Assembly (NCBI RefSeq): GCF_014269395.1
Contig: NZ_JACOGK010000010.1
Coordinates: 14,260 to 78,259 of the forward strand
Length of the DNA stretch: 64,000 bases
Reading direction: 5' to 3'
DNA from: Megasphaera hominis
GTDB lineage: Bacteria; Bacillota; Negativicutes; Veillonellales; Megasphaeraceae
The notes under the pieces: generated by a model
Seen by the model: only the letters and a program-made list of their open reading frames with translations
Databases searched by the model: none
What the model was told of the DNA's origin: nothing
In this document: piece after piece, positions 52,041-61,772 of the stretch
Numbering within the stretch: position 1 is the stretch's first letter
Layout of the letters: each line of letters opens with the position of its first letter
Position numbers and translations under genes: made by a program

Positions 52041-53390
52041 TTATTCCATAAGGCTCGTGGCAAAGACCAAATCGATACCTTCGTTATGGAGTTCATCTAC
52101 CATTTCACTAATGGCCTGGGCTGTATTGGCCCGGCAATGACCGATGACGATGGCACTGCCGTTAGACTGGGCAATGCGGGCTGCCTGGCGCAAGCGGCTC
52201 TTAACCGCTTCTACGCTGGCATCGTTATCGATAAAGAGATTGTTGCGGCTCGTTTCTACTCCGTTGGAACGGGCCGTCTGTTCGCCTACAGACGAGCTGA
52301 TCGTACGGCTGTCCAGATAGGCCAGGCCACGGCTGCGCATGACCTGCATAATATCACTCATGACCCGCTGATCAGACGTAGCCAAAGACCCTTGATGGTT
52401 GTTCATGCCAATGGCATGGGGCACCTGGTCGAGGATTTCATTGGCCGTGGCCTTGATTTTGCTGTCGCTCATATCCGTGCCGATGTATACCGCTTCGGAC
52501 GAGGCAGTCCCCTGGGGCTGCATGGGCATGTGTACGAAGATCTGCCGGCCCGCGCCATAGCCGCTGTTGGCACTGTCTGCCGTATGGGATTTGTAGGGCA
52601 TGACAGCGTAGGTCAGGGGAACGGGAATATTGTTCAAATCCTGAAGAACACTCATGTTGCTGCCACAGTCGTCGATGACGATGGCCAGACGGCCCTTGAC
52701 TTCAGCCGGTGCGGTCGACGCATTACCTTCCTTCTTCTCCTCTGCCGGCGGGCTCTGGCCGCTGACCTTGCCGACGGCTTTCTTAATCTTTTGGGCCAGA
52801 CTGGGCGCTGCTCCCGGCGCCGTCACGTACAGGCGTACCGTGACCAGGTAGACCTGTTCTTTGTCGAGCATATCGAAGAGAGCAATATCATATTCAGTAA
52901 CAGCCTGGCCATCGAGGGTCTTGCCTGTAACCTGATAGAGGACGGCCTTACCTTGGCTTTTCGCCAGTTCCTTTTCCAGGCTTTCCCGGGAAAAGGCTTC
53001 CTTCGGTGTCACTTCGAGCTGTTTTGTCGTCCAGAGGATCTTGCCGCCTGTACTGCGCCGCGGCTCTTCCCGTTTTTGCGTGTCGATTTCCGTCACGTCT
53101 GCATCCTGTACTTTGAGCCACGCCGTCACAGCGTCCTGTATTTCCGTAGCGGCATCCGTATAATCTGCGTCATTGCCTTTTTCCCGGACTGTATCGATAT
53201 GCTGCAGCTTCGTATCGTCTGGTGCCGTACTCGGCCGGCCTTGGAAATACCACCAGGCACCGGCGGCGATGCAAAGTAACAGGAGCGTCGCAAAAAAGGC
53301 TTTCAGCCAGGCCGGCCGGCCACTACGGCCGGAACGCCGCGTTGAGCCCGTATTCCTGCGGGGCGTACGGGATGGTCGTTTGCGTTGCAT
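52041..53390 (-). CDS. Divergent polysaccharide deacetylase family protein
   Basis: 449 aa. Basic Arg-rich cytoplasmic N-terminus, one membrane helix (about 28-48), a middle region (about 50-225) of unknown fold, then the deacetylase domain: LAIVIDDCGSN, FVHMPMQPQG, IGMNNHQGSLAT, IVIGHCR. Divergent members keep a metal site but their substrate is not established; they may act on peptidoglycan or exopolysaccharide outside the membrane. RBS GGGGAG. Confidence 0.92.
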   Translation of the reverse strand: MQRKRPSRTPRRNTGSTRRSGRSGRPAWLKAFFATLLLLCIAAGAWWYFQGRPSTAPDDTKLQHIDTVREKGNDADYTDAATEIQDAVTAWLKVQDADVTEIDTQKREEPRRSTGGKILWTTKQLEVTPKEAFSRESLEKELAKSQGKAVLYQVTGKTLDGQAVTEYDIALFDMLDKEQVYLVTVRLYVTAPGAAPSLAQKIKKAVGKVSGQSPPAEEKKEGNASTAPAEVKGRLAIVIDDCGSNMSVLQDLNNIPVPLTYAVMPYKSHTADSANSGYGAGRQIFVHMPMQPQGTASSEAVYIGTDMSDSKIKATANEILDQVPHAIGMNNHQGSLATSDQRVMSDIMQVMRSRGLAYLDSRTISSSVGEQTARSNGVETSRNNLFIDNDASVEAVKSRLRQAARIAQSNGSAIVIGHCRANTAQAISEMVDELHNEGIDLVFATSLME

Positions 53391-53410
53391 ATGGATCTCC
53401 CCTTTCCAAC

Positions 53411-53452
53411 AAAAAAGCCGGAGACAGCTTCATAAACAGCCGCTCCGGTTGG
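53411..53452 (-). terminator. Terminator of the glycosyltransferase gene
   Basis: Minus-strand stem ACCGGAGCGGCTGT / AGCTGTCTCCGGC with mismatches and a T run. Confidence 0.78.
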
Positions 53453-53501
53453 GTATCGTTCAGGCATAGCATAGGTTGGCAGCTATGTATTCGCATACTC
53501 G

Positions 53502-54641
53502 TTATTCGTCGTGACAGCCGACGCTGGCGTCTGCGCCCCCCTGGAGGAGCTGCAAGACGTGCTGGCCTACGATCTGCGCACCGTTACGGTGACAGGCCAG
53601 GCTGGCCGCTGCCATTTGTTGTAATTCTTCTGGTGCATCCATGAGCTCATGCACGACGGCAGCCAGATCTTCCTGGCTGCGTACCCAGCGGGCACAGCCC
53701 TTCTTTTGCATGTACTGGGCATTGGCTTCTTCCTGTCCCGGAATGGGACTGTAAAGAATGACCGGTACTTGCACCGTCGCCGCTTCCGTACAGGTCAGGG
53801 CACCGGGCTTAGTCACCAAGAGGGACGCCCGCACCATGAGTTCGGGAATATGGTTGGTATAGCCCAGTACTTCAACGGGATGGCGCAGTTCCTTGCGCAT
53901 TTGGCAAATTTCGTCGTACAGGTCGGCATTATAGCCCGTGACGACAGTAAAGTCGTCAATATTATCGAGCTGATCGAGGACCGACAAGGATTGGCGGATC
54001 GAACCCATCCCAAGGCCGCCGCCCATAATCAGGACGTTGCGCCGTTTGGCATGGTCTTCATCCCAGTGCCAGCGCTGCTGGCGGAAGGCATCCCGTACGG
54101 GAATACCCGAAACGATGACCTTGTGCGGCTCTACCTGCTGGGCTACGAGCTGGTCCTTGATTTGCGAGGCTGCAACGAAATATTGGTCAATTTGCGGATA
54201 GACCCACAGCTGATGGATCGTAAAATCCGTAATTACCCCTACCAAGGGAATTTGCAGTCTGTGCTGCCGCTTCAAAAGAGCCGCTGCACCGGCTGGAAAC
54301 GGATGGGTGAAGACCAGCATATCCGGCTTCTTTTCTGCCAGAACGTGCAGCATGCGGCGTTTGAGGCCCCACGAAAAGAGGGTCTTTACGACCATGCCTT
54401 TCTTGTATCCCTGGGATGAGTAATACATGAGATCGTACAGCATCGGGAAAAGGTCAAGAATTTTCAGATACGTTTCTTTTACAATATTATCAATGGACAA
54501 AGCGTCATTACTGATAAAATCGAAATGCTCTACTTCACATTCTGCCGGTAAGGTTTTCAGATATTCTTCTATTGCATGAGCTGCCTGGGTATGGCCGCTT
54601 CCAATGGAAGCAGACATAATCAGCACTTTTTTCTTCGTCAT
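53502..54641 (-). CDS. MGDG synthase/UgtP-type glycosyltransferase
   Basis: 379 aa GT28. N-terminal MGDG_synth half starts VLIMSASIGSGHTQAAHAI; C-terminal donor-binding half holds GGGLGMGSIR and LVTKPGALTCTEAATVQVP. Relatives make mono- or diglucosyl diacylglycerol. A diderm Firmicute could use it for membrane glycolipid. Confidence 0.92.
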   Translation of the reverse strand: MTKKKVLIMSASIGSGHTQAAHAIEEYLKTLPAECEVEHFDFISNDALSIDNIVKETYLKILDLFPMLYDLMYYSSQGYKKGMVVKTLFSWGLKRRMLHVLAEKKPDMLVFTHPFPAGAAALLKRQHRLQIPLVGVITDFTIHQLWVYPQIDQYFVAASQIKDQLVAQQVEPHKVIVSGIPVRDAFRQQRWHWDEDHAKRRNVLIMGGGLGMGSIRQSLSVLDQLDNIDDFTVVTGYNADLYDEICQMRKELRHPVEVLGYTNHIPELMVRASLLVTKPGALTCTEAATVQVPVILYSPIPGQEEANAQYMQKKGCARWVRSQEDLAAVVHELMDAPEELQQMAAASLACHRNGAQIVGQHVLQLLQGGADASVGCHDE

Positions 54642-54771
54642 CCAGATTCCCTCTTTTTCTTCCCAAGCTGGCCAAGGCCAGTGGAAGTATACCCTTTGAG
54701 ACTAACGTGAGATGTCGGATTCGGACGGACATTCTATGTCAATTATATATCCATGGTACGACAAAATGCAA

Positions 54772-54803
54772 GAAAAGAAAAGGACCGTTCAGATCACGGT
54801 CCT
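54772..54803 (-). terminator. Terminator after the HU gene
   Basis: Perfect 8-bp stem AGGACCGT / ACGGTCCT, then a T-rich tail on the minus strand. Closes the mfd-flippase-mazG-HU operon. Confidence 0.85.
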
Positions 54804-54817
54804 CTCCAAGGTCATCC

Positions 54818-55096
54818 TTATTTATTGTTGACCAAGTCTTTGAGCTGTTTGCCAGCTTTGAATGCCGGTGTATTGGAAGCTGCGATTTTGATGATATCTT
54901 TCGTCTGCGGATTCCGGCCTTCGCGTTCTTTGCGATGACGTACTTCAAAAGTACCAAAACCGATGATCTGAACTTTGTCATCTTCCTGGAGAGCTTCGCT
55001 GATAGCTTCAAATACAGCTTTTACTGCTTTTTCAGCGTCTTTCTTCGTGATATCGGATTTTTCAGATACTTTGTTAATTAATTCGCTTTTATTCAT
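54818..55096 (-). CDS. hup: HU-type DNA-binding protein
   Basis: 92 aa. [43 protein letters not shown] (given in part; the beta-arm) and the terminal [11 protein letters not shown] are typical of HU. Bends and compacts DNA. Strong RBS AAAGGAGG. Lies 45 bases after mazG, so it is part of that operon and may also have its own promoter. Confidence 0.97.
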   Translation of the reverse strand: MNKSELINKVSEKSDITKKDAEKAVKAVFEAISEALQEDDKVQIIGFGTFEVRHRKEREGRNPQTKDIIKIAASNTPAFKAGKQLKDLVNNK

Positions 55097-55141
55097 TACA
55101 AGATCCTCCTTTAATTGGTCACATCAAACAGTTTCGTCCCG

Positions 55142-56662
55142 TCATTTCCCCGTCTGGCAAGAGCGTTCTTTTTCTTTGGCTTCTTTCCAGAACGAGTCCA
55201 GTTCGTCCAGCGTAAAAGCAGACCAGTCTTTTCCGGACGCATGAACGCAATCTTCAACGTAGGAAAAACGGCGGCGGAATTTGCTGTTAGCCCGATGTAA
55301 CGCACACTCCGGTTCTATCTGATAGCGCCGGCATAAATTGGCCAGAACAAACAATACGTCTCCCGCTTCCTCTTCTTCGTGGGTAAAGTCACCTTCCCGG
55401 ACAGCTTCCAGGAATTCGTTCCACTCTTCATGGACCTTGGCAATGACGTCCGCTGTGTCAGACCATTCGAATCCAACCTTAGCTGACTTCTCCTGTAATT
55501 TATAGGCTGCCAGCAAAGAAGGAAGGCCTGTCACTACCCCGTCGAGGAGGTGTGCGTGCTGCTGTCGCAGTTCGCCCTGTTTCAATCTATCCCAGTTTAC
55601 CATACTACTACTAGTCTTTTCAAGTCTATCCGTTGTAAAAACATGGGGATGACGGCGAATCATCTTCTTACACACGTCAGAAACGATATCCTGTGCCGAA
55701 AAAAGGCCTTCCTCCTCGGCAATACGGGCATGAATGACCACCTGATAGAGCACATCGCCCAGTTCTTCGCGGATACCATCCGTATCTCCCTGATCGATGG
55801 CATCGAGCATTTCGTATACTTCTTCAATGAGAAAACGGCGCAGGCTCTGGTGCGTCTGGGATTTATCCCACGGGCAGCCGCCTTCGCCACGCAGTCTGGC
55901 CATGACGTCCACCAAGGGCTGCATATCAAAGGGCATGCTGCCGGATGCTTCTGCGTCTGCTGCATCATCTCGCGGCGCTGTAGGCGCATCCACAGGCGGC
56001 ACAGGCAGGAAAAGGCTCGTCAGGTGGTCGATTGTATCGATGCGGTCCAGCTCGTAGAGCTTAATGGTCCGTATATCTTCGTCTGGCAGGCTGATATGGT
56101 AAATGAGCTGCGCTTCATATTCGTCGCCATAGAGGTCCATGAGGGACAGCTTTACATCTGAGGCGACGCGGCGGTCGTAGACCTGGGTCACGATGAGGGG
56201 CGTCTGCAAATCCTTAGGCAGACGATCTGCATCAGAGCTGTCGATAATGGTCACGCCGCCGACAGGGTCAAAGCGCAGGCGCGTATACATAACTTCGAGA
56301 AAGCTCATGCCCGGCAGGACATCTACGGTAACATCTGCAGCAGCCCCCTTTTCTTCCAGGAGCTGCACCGTCCGTTCGGCCACGACAGGGCTGCCCGGCA
56401 CGGCATAGACGACGTCCTCTTTTTGAGCTGCTGCCAGCACGTAGTCAACGATGTGGCCATACACCTCTTCAAAGGTCGCTTCTGTTTCATAGAACCGGTC
56501 CAGTGCTTCATAAGCCAAACGGGCTTCATCCAGACGGGCTACAGACGGATGAATAGCCGTACGCAAGATGAGCCGCTTGGTTTGGCTCATGAGCTGCCAC
56601 GCGTCAAGGGTGATCAGGCCGGCATCGCCCGGCCCCAGTCCTACAATATGAATAGTTGCCAT
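55142..56662 (-). CDS. YabN-like tetrapyrrole methylase/MazG fusion pyrophosphohydrolase
   Basis: 506 aa. N-terminal SAM-dependent methylase-like domain (HIVGLGPGDAGLITLDAW; YAVPGSPVVAERT), C-terminal MazG repeats (about 245-500) with GGCPWDKSQTHQSLRRFLIEE and EELGDVLYQVVIHARI and a second EEEAGDVLFVLANL. Hydrolyses NTPs to NMPs as house-cleaning. Firmicutes place it near mfd, as here. Confidence 0.95.
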   Translation of the reverse strand: MATIHIVGLGPGDAGLITLDAWQLMSQTKRLILRTAIHPSVARLDEARLAYEALDRFYETEATFEEVYGHIVDYVLAAAQKEDVVYAVPGSPVVAERTVQLLEEKGAAADVTVDVLPGMSFLEVMYTRLRFDPVGGVTIIDSSDADRLPKDLQTPLIVTQVYDRRVASDVKLSLMDLYGDEYEAQLIYHISLPDEDIRTIKLYELDRIDTIDHLTSLFLPVPPVDAPTAPRDDAADAEASGSMPFDMQPLVDVMARLRGEGGCPWDKSQTHQSLRRFLIEEVYEMLDAIDQGDTDGIREELGDVLYQVVIHARIAEEEGLFSAQDIVSDVCKKMIRRHPHVFTTDRLEKTSSSMVNWDRLKQGELRQQHAHLLDGVVTGLPSLLAAYKLQEKSAKVGFEWSDTADVIAKVHEEWNEFLEAVREGDFTHEEEEAGDVLFVLANLCRRYQIEPECALHRANSKFRRRFSYVEDCVHASGKDWSAFTLDELDSFWKEAKEKERSCQTGK

Positions 56663-56696
56663 AATCGTGCCTCTTTCTGTGTAAACGTCAGTAAAA

Positions 56697-58280
56697 TCAA
56701 AGTTCCAGTTTCTTTACCCACGGGTACAGGCGGCGGCCAATGAACGGCAGTTTGCGCACGTCTTCCGACGACAAGGCCCGGAAGGCAAAGAGACAAATGA
56801 TATAGATCAGCCCGGCGGCAATCATAGCGGCAATAGTCGCCAAGGCATCCGGCATGAGGGCCCGCAGGCCTTCATGGGTCAGCCAGGCCGTACCGGCCAT
56901 GGCTGCGCCGGCCAAAAAGAGCTTGCCAATATAAAACCACTGCATACGATACTGGCAATAGCGGCGGGCAAAATACAGGTTCAGGGCAGCCGCCACGGCC
57001 AAATCGGCATTCGTCGCCCAGGCCGCCCCGACCTCGCCCAAACCGGGGATCGCCGTCAGGTGCCAGCTGAGGAAAATCTTGACGACCGCTGCCAGGGCCA
57101 TATTGTATAAGGGAATGGCCGTACGGCCCAGGCCCTGCAAGAGACCGCTCGTCACCTGCTGGACACCGATGAGAAAGACCGACAGGCCGAGGACACAAAT
57201 GGACGGACCGGCTGAGGGCGTCGCATACAAAAGTCGGGAAATAGGCACAGCCAGAACGGCCAGGCCCAGTGATGCCGGTACGGTAATGACGCAGGCAATG
57301 CGCATAGCCGTATGGGTCCGCGCCAGGACAATATCACTGCGGCCACTCGTCCAGGCAGCCGAAACGGCCGGTACGAGGCTCGTCGCCAAGGCCATGGTCA
57401 GGATGGCCGGCAATTGGACCAGGCCGTTTGCCATACCGGAAAGGTAGCCAAAGAAGGTCGTTGCCTCATGACTTGTATAGCCAATATCCATGAGGCGCCG
57501 TGGTACGATGAAGAGATCGATGCTGGCCACAGCCGGGAGCAGCATATTCGCTGCCGCAACAGGCACAGCCAGGAGGATCAGCCGTTTCACTACAGGCCAC
57601 GCAGGCAGCTTGTCAAAAACGCCACGGTCCGCTTCTGCGCCCTGCCGTACGTGACGGGCGTAGAGCCAGACAATAGCCGCCAGACCGGCTGCTGCCCCGG
57701 GAACGGCGCCAAAGGTACCGCCGGCCGCGGCAGCCACGAGGCCCCGCGGCAAGAGCAGCCACGCCAGGGTCAGCATGACGCAAACCCGCACGAACTGGTC
57801 GATCATCTGAGACACAGCCGTCGGTGTCATGAGCTGGAGGCCCTGGAAATAGCCGCGGAAGCAGCAGGTCAGAATTGACAGGGATAAGGCCGGCGCCAGG
57901 ACGGCCAAGGGCAGGTATGCCCGGGGATCACTGACGAGGCCGGTATCGACGAGAACGCGGGCACCGACGACCATGCCGATGCCGCAGAGGATAGCTACGA
58001 CGAACATGACTGACAATGTCACGTGCAGAATGCGCCGCGTGCCACTGAAATTGCCACGGGCTGCCTGCTCTGCCACCATGATGGACACGGCAATAGGAAT
58101 ACCGGCGCCGACGATGCTCAGGAGCAGGATATAGACGGGATAGGCCATCTGGTAGAGGCCAATGCCTTCACCGCCAAGGAGTCGCGACAAGAGAATCCGG
58201 TTGATACCACCGAGAATCTTGACGACGATACCGGCGATGGTAAGGACCATAGCCCCCCGCAGGAAAGATACGTTAGCCAA
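56697..58280 (-). CDS. SpoVB/MurJ-like polysaccharide flippase
   Basis: 527 aa, about 14 membrane helices of the MOP/MATE superfamily. Start TTG 58280 with GGGGAG 5 nt upstream; overlaps the mfd stop by 8 bases. GINRILLSRLLGGEGIGLYQ and YFQGLQLMTPTAVSQMIDQF are typical of the Firmicute YtgP/SpoVB group that flips lipid-linked wall or capsule precursors. Confidence 0.93.
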   Translation of the reverse strand: MANVSFLRGAMVLTIAGIVVKILGGINRILLSRLLGGEGIGLYQMAYPVYILLLSIVGAGIPIAVSIMVAEQAARGNFSGTRRILHVTLSVMFVVAILCGIGMVVGARVLVDTGLVSDPRAYLPLAVLAPALSLSILTCCFRGYFQGLQLMTPTAVSQMIDQFVRVCVMLTLAWLLLPRGLVAAAAGGTFGAVPGAAAGLAAIVWLYARHVRQGAEADRGVFDKLPAWPVVKRLILLAVPVAAANMLLPAVASIDLFIVPRRLMDIGYTSHEATTFFGYLSGMANGLVQLPAILTMALATSLVPAVSAAWTSGRSDIVLARTHTAMRIACVITVPASLGLAVLAVPISRLLYATPSAGPSICVLGLSVFLIGVQQVTSGLLQGLGRTAIPLYNMALAAVVKIFLSWHLTAIPGLGEVGAAWATNADLAVAAALNLYFARRYCQYRMQWFYIGKLFLAGAAMAGTAWLTHEGLRALMPDALATIAAMIAAGLIYIICLFAFRALSSEDVRKLPFIGRRLYPWVKKLEL

Positions 58281-61200
58281 GGGAACTCCCCTTTCTCAGT
58301 TGCTGGAAAGCCGTAAGAAGCTGGTCCAGGAACGGCAGGATTTCTGTCGTTCCGGCCAGGGATACGCGCATCATGAGGGGCGTACCCGGTACCATATGGA
58401 AACGCCGGCGCAGGGCTGGCGGCAAGTTGACCAAAGGCGGCATGTCTTTCATGGACTGCCAGCGCAGCTCCAAGGATTCCCGCTTTTGCGCAATCAGGGC
58501 CAGGCCCTGGTCACGGGCGCGCAGGCGCAGGCGGGCTGCCTGCAGCAGCGTTGCCACAGGCTGGGTAGGCCGGCCGTAGCGGTCGACCAGTTCCTTTTCC
58601 AGATCGTCCAGCTCAGAGAGGGACGTGAGCACAGCCAGGCGCTGGTACATTTCGATTTTCTGGCCGCCGTTACTGATATAGTCATCATCGATAAAGGCAT
58701 CGATGTGAACTTCCATCACCGTTTCCGGCGGCGGCAGGACATCGGTCTGGCCGGCCTGGGCCTTGGCAATGGCCTTTTCCAGCATGCTGCAATACATAGC
58801 AAAACCGACGCTGGCAATGTTGCCGTGCTGTTCCCGGCCCAGGAGGTTGCCGGCACCGCGGATTTCCAGGTCACGCATGGCAATTTTAAAGCCCGAGCCC
58901 AGTTCTGTAAATTCCTTAATAGCCTGCAATCTCTTTTCGGCCACTTCCGAAAGGACCTTATCGCGGCGGTACAGGAAATAGGCATAGGCCATACGATGGC
59001 TCCGGCCTACGCGGCCGCGCATCTGATAGAGCTGGGACAAGCCGAAGTGATCTGCATCATAAATGATGATCGTATTGGCGTTAGCTACGTCCAGACCATT
59101 TTCGACGAGACTTGAGCAGACGAGCAAATCATAATGACCTTCGTAAAAGTCGAACATGACTTGTTCCAGCAAAGCGCCGGGCATCTGGCCATGGGCAATG
59201 CCGATGGAAATATCCGGCATAAGAGCCTGGAGCTGGTCCTTCATGCGTTCGATCGTCGCAACTGTATTGTAGACAAAAAACGCCTGGCCGCCGCGCCGTT
59301 TTTCCCGCATGACAGCATCGCGGACGATCATGGCGTCGTATTCCGTGACGTACGTCTGTACAGGGAACCGGTCTGTCGGCGGCGTTTCAATGACGCACAT
59401 TTGCCGCAGGTTGACCAGGGACATGTGGAGGGTACGCGGAATAGGCGTAGCACTCAAGGTGAGAACGTCGATGTGGGCCGCCCAGGCCTTCCACTTTTCT
59501 TTCTGGGCTACGCCAAAGCGTTGTTCTTCGTCGACGACGAGAAGGCCCAGGTCTTTGAATTTTACGTTTTTATTGAGGATACTGTGCGTACCGATGAGGA
59601 CATCGATTTCCCCCGTCAGGGTACGGCGCAGGATTTCTTTCTTTTCCTTCGGCGAACGGAAGCGGTTGAGGACGTCGACGACGACGCCAAAATTTTGGAA
59701 CCGTTCCGTAAAGGTCTGGAAGTGCTGCTGGGCCAGGACCGTCGTCGGCACGAGGACGGCTACCTGTTTGCCGCCCATGACGGCCTTAAAGATCGCCCGC
59801 ATGGCCACTTCCGTCTTGCCGAAGCCCACGTCGCCACAGACGAGACAGTCCATGGGAAAGGGCTGTTCCATGGACTTTTTGATGTCTGCCACAGCCTTGA
59901 GCTGGTCCGCCGTTTCTTCGTATGGGAAGGCATCTTCAAATTCCTTTTGGAAGGGTGTGTCCGGCGGGAAGGCAAAGCCCGGTACGATTTCGCGTTTGGC
60001 ATAGACAGCGACGAGCTTTTCCGCCAGGTCCGTAATGGACTTCTGAGCCTTAGCCCGCGTCTTCTGCCAGTCGCTGCCACCCATCTTGTGCAGCTTTGGC
60101 GTTTCCCCTTCGTTGCCGATATACCGCTGCAGCAAATTGAGCTGTTCTGTCGGTACATACAGCGTATCCTTGCCGGCGTAGTGGATTTCCAAATAATCCT
60201 TGTGGACGCCATCGAGTTCAATGGTCTTGATGCCGATATAGCGGCCAATACCGTGTACCTCGTGGACGACGTAATCGCCAGGCTTGAGGTCCGTAAAGAC
60301 GTTGATTTCCTGGCCCTTGGCCGTGTGGTGGCGCAGACGGTGCTTTTGCATGCCGTAAATATCCCGTTCGGCCAGGACAACCAGCTTGGCGTAGGGCAGC
60401 TCAAAGCCGCTGCAGATTTCGCCATCGGCCAAATAGATCCGGCCTGGTGGCAATTCCTTCTGCTGGTCATAGTCCTGCCCTTCAAAGCCGTGCTGTTTGA
60501 GCCAGCCATTGAGGGACGACCGGCGCTGGCGGTCACCAATGACGAAGACAACCGTATATTGGCTGTTTTGCCAATGAACCAATTCATCGCCCAAGAGATC
60601 GAACTGCTTTTGGAAGCTGGCCATGGTTTTGGCAGAAAAGCTGGCCGACGTGTCGATGTACATGTCCGGTACGGACTGGGCCATGAGGGACAGGACGACC
60701 TGTGTACCTGCCCGCTTTTCACCGGCCAGGCTGCGCCACGTCTGGAGCCATTTCTTGTACTCTTCACTTTCGCGGCGCGATTTGTTCAGGTTTTCCCGGC
60801 AGCGGTTCGGTTCATCCCAAATAATGAGACCGCCTTCAAAGTACGACAGGAGTGTATACTCCATCTTGTCGTCCTGCGCCAGGGCAAAGGGCAAAATGCG
60901 GATCGACGCTACGCTTTCCAGGGATTTCTGGCTGTCTGCCGAAAAATAGCGCAGGCTTTCCAGGGTATCACCGAAAAATTCCAGGCGCAAGGGCTGTTCA
61001 CTGTTCACGGCGTAAATATCGATAATATCGCCGCGCACGGAAAAATGACCACGCCGTTCGACGAGGTCTACCCGTTCGTAACCGCTTTCGGCAATATGCT
61101 TGAGAAGCCAGTCACGATCATATTCTTTTCCTGTAGTCAGGGCCAGGACGGCCTGATCGACAGCGGCAGGAGCCACGATGTACTGCGCCGCTTCTTCGAT

Positions 61201-61563
61201 CGTCGCTACGACGATGCAGTCGCTGCCGCCCCGCAAGGCTGTGAGGACTTCCATTTGCCGGGCCGACCGGTCCAGGCTGCGCGCCGTCGTCGTAAAGAGT
61301 GCCCGGTCGACGAGGGGGAAATCAAAGAGCCGCGTGTCCGGCAGGAAAAAAGACAGGTCTGTCTGCCAGGCCGTCAGCTGTTCCCGCGAGGGTACTATAA
61401 TGAGAGCCGCGTTACGGAGCTCACTCAGAGCCCGGCCGACCAGGGCGCCTTTGACAGAACTGCCAACGCCATAGACGCTGTGACAGCCAGGCTCCTGGAA
61501 GACGTGGGCGCACGCCGTAAGATTCGCGTCTCCGTTCATCCATTTAAAAATTGTTTGTGTCAT
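58273..61563 (-). CDS. mfd: Transcription-repair coupling factor
   Basis: 1096 aa. UvrB-like N-terminal region, RNAP-interaction CarD-like part (YVVHEVHGIGRYIGI), helicase motifs (DCLVCGDVGFGKTEVAM, VVDEEQRFGV, TLSATPIPRTLHMS) and the C-terminal TRCF domain. Removes stalled RNA polymerase and recruits UvrA. RBS GAGG. Head of the mfd-flippase-mazG-HU operon; divergent from prfC. Confidence 0.98.
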   Translation of the reverse strand: MTQTIFKWMNGDANLTACAHVFQEPGCHSVYGVGSSVKGALVGRALSELRNAALIIVPSREQLTAWQTDLSFFLPDTRLFDFPLVDRALFTTTARSLDRSARQMEVLTALRGGSDCIVVATIEEAAQYIVAPAAVDQAVLALTTGKEYDRDWLLKHIAESGYERVDLVERRGHFSVRGDIIDIYAVNSEQPLRLEFFGDTLESLRYFSADSQKSLESVASIRILPFALAQDDKMEYTLLSYFEGGLIIWDEPNRCRENLNKSRRESEEYKKWLQTWRSLAGEKRAGTQVVLSLMAQSVPDMYIDTSASFSAKTMASFQKQFDLLGDELVHWQNSQYTVVFVIGDRQRRSSLNGWLKQHGFEGQDYDQQKELPPGRIYLADGEICSGFELPYAKLVVLAERDIYGMQKHRLRHHTAKGQEINVFTDLKPGDYVVHEVHGIGRYIGIKTIELDGVHKDYLEIHYAGKDTLYVPTEQLNLLQRYIGNEGETPKLHKMGGSDWQKTRAKAQKSITDLAEKLVAVYAKREIVPGFAFPPDTPFQKEFEDAFPYEETADQLKAVADIKKSMEQPFPMDCLVCGDVGFGKTEVAMRAIFKAVMGGKQVAVLVPTTVLAQQHFQTFTERFQNFGVVVDVLNRFRSPKEKKEILRRTLTGEIDVLIGTHSILNKNVKFKDLGLLVVDEEQRFGVAQKEKWKAWAAHIDVLTLSATPIPRTLHMSLVNLRQMCVIETPPTDRFPVQTYVTEYDAMIVRDAVMREKRRGGQAFFVYNTVATIERMKDQLQALMPDISIGIAHGQMPGALLEQVMFDFYEGHYDLLVCSSLVENGLDVANANTIIIYDADHFGLSQLYQMRGRVGRSHRMAYAYFLYRRDKVLSEVAEKRLQAIKEFTELGSGFKIAMRDLEIRGAGNLLGREQHGNIASVGFAMYCSMLEKAIAKAQAGQTDVLPPPETVMEVHIDAFIDDDYISNGGQKIEMYQRLAVLTSLSELDDLEKELVDRYGRPTQPVATLLQAARLRLRARDQGLALIAQKRESLELRWQSMKDMPPLVNLPPALRRRFHMVPGTPLMMRVSLAGTTEILPFLDQLLTAFQQLRKGSSLG

Positions 61564-61586
61564 TAGTCATAACCTCATAGAAAAGG

Positions 61587-61614
61587 GGGCTTTAGAGATA
61601 TGCTGCTAAAGCCC
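61587..61614 (-). promoter_or_regulatory. Hairpin in the mfd leader
   Basis: Perfect 8-bp arms GGGCTTTA / TAAAGCCC around a 12-nt loop, followed on the minus strand by CCCTTTTC, about 24 nt before the mfd start. Could be a weak attenuator. A promoter candidate TGGTATAAT lies upstream (61643-61651). Confidence 0.45.
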
Positions 61615-61697
61615 GGCAAAGCCAATATCGTTTTGACGGTTTATTATACCACAGCCCCCCTTTTAAATAAAGGGATGGGCAGCAAATGGGATTTTCC

Positions 61698-61726
61698 TTT
61701 ACTTCCGCTCTATTTCTTTGTATAAT
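61698..61726 (+). promoter_or_regulatory. Promoter of prfC
   Basis: -35 TTTACT (61698-61703), 17-bp spacer, -10 TATAAT (61721-61726). It lies inside the upstream extension of the prfC frame, which supports the later start. Confidence 0.65.
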
Positions 61727-61772
61727 TGTATGTACTGTATTTTTTTGTATTTATCATTTCATGAGGTGGAAC

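Noticed and set aside
59134..61566. 810-codon plus-strand open frame
   Set aside because: Antisense to mfd, which has every expected motif on the minus strand.
61686..61772. N-terminal hydrophobic extension of prfC (29 codons)
   Set aside because: It overlaps the promoter at 61698-61726 and lacks an RBS; ATG 61773 has GAGGTGG and gives the normal RF3 start.
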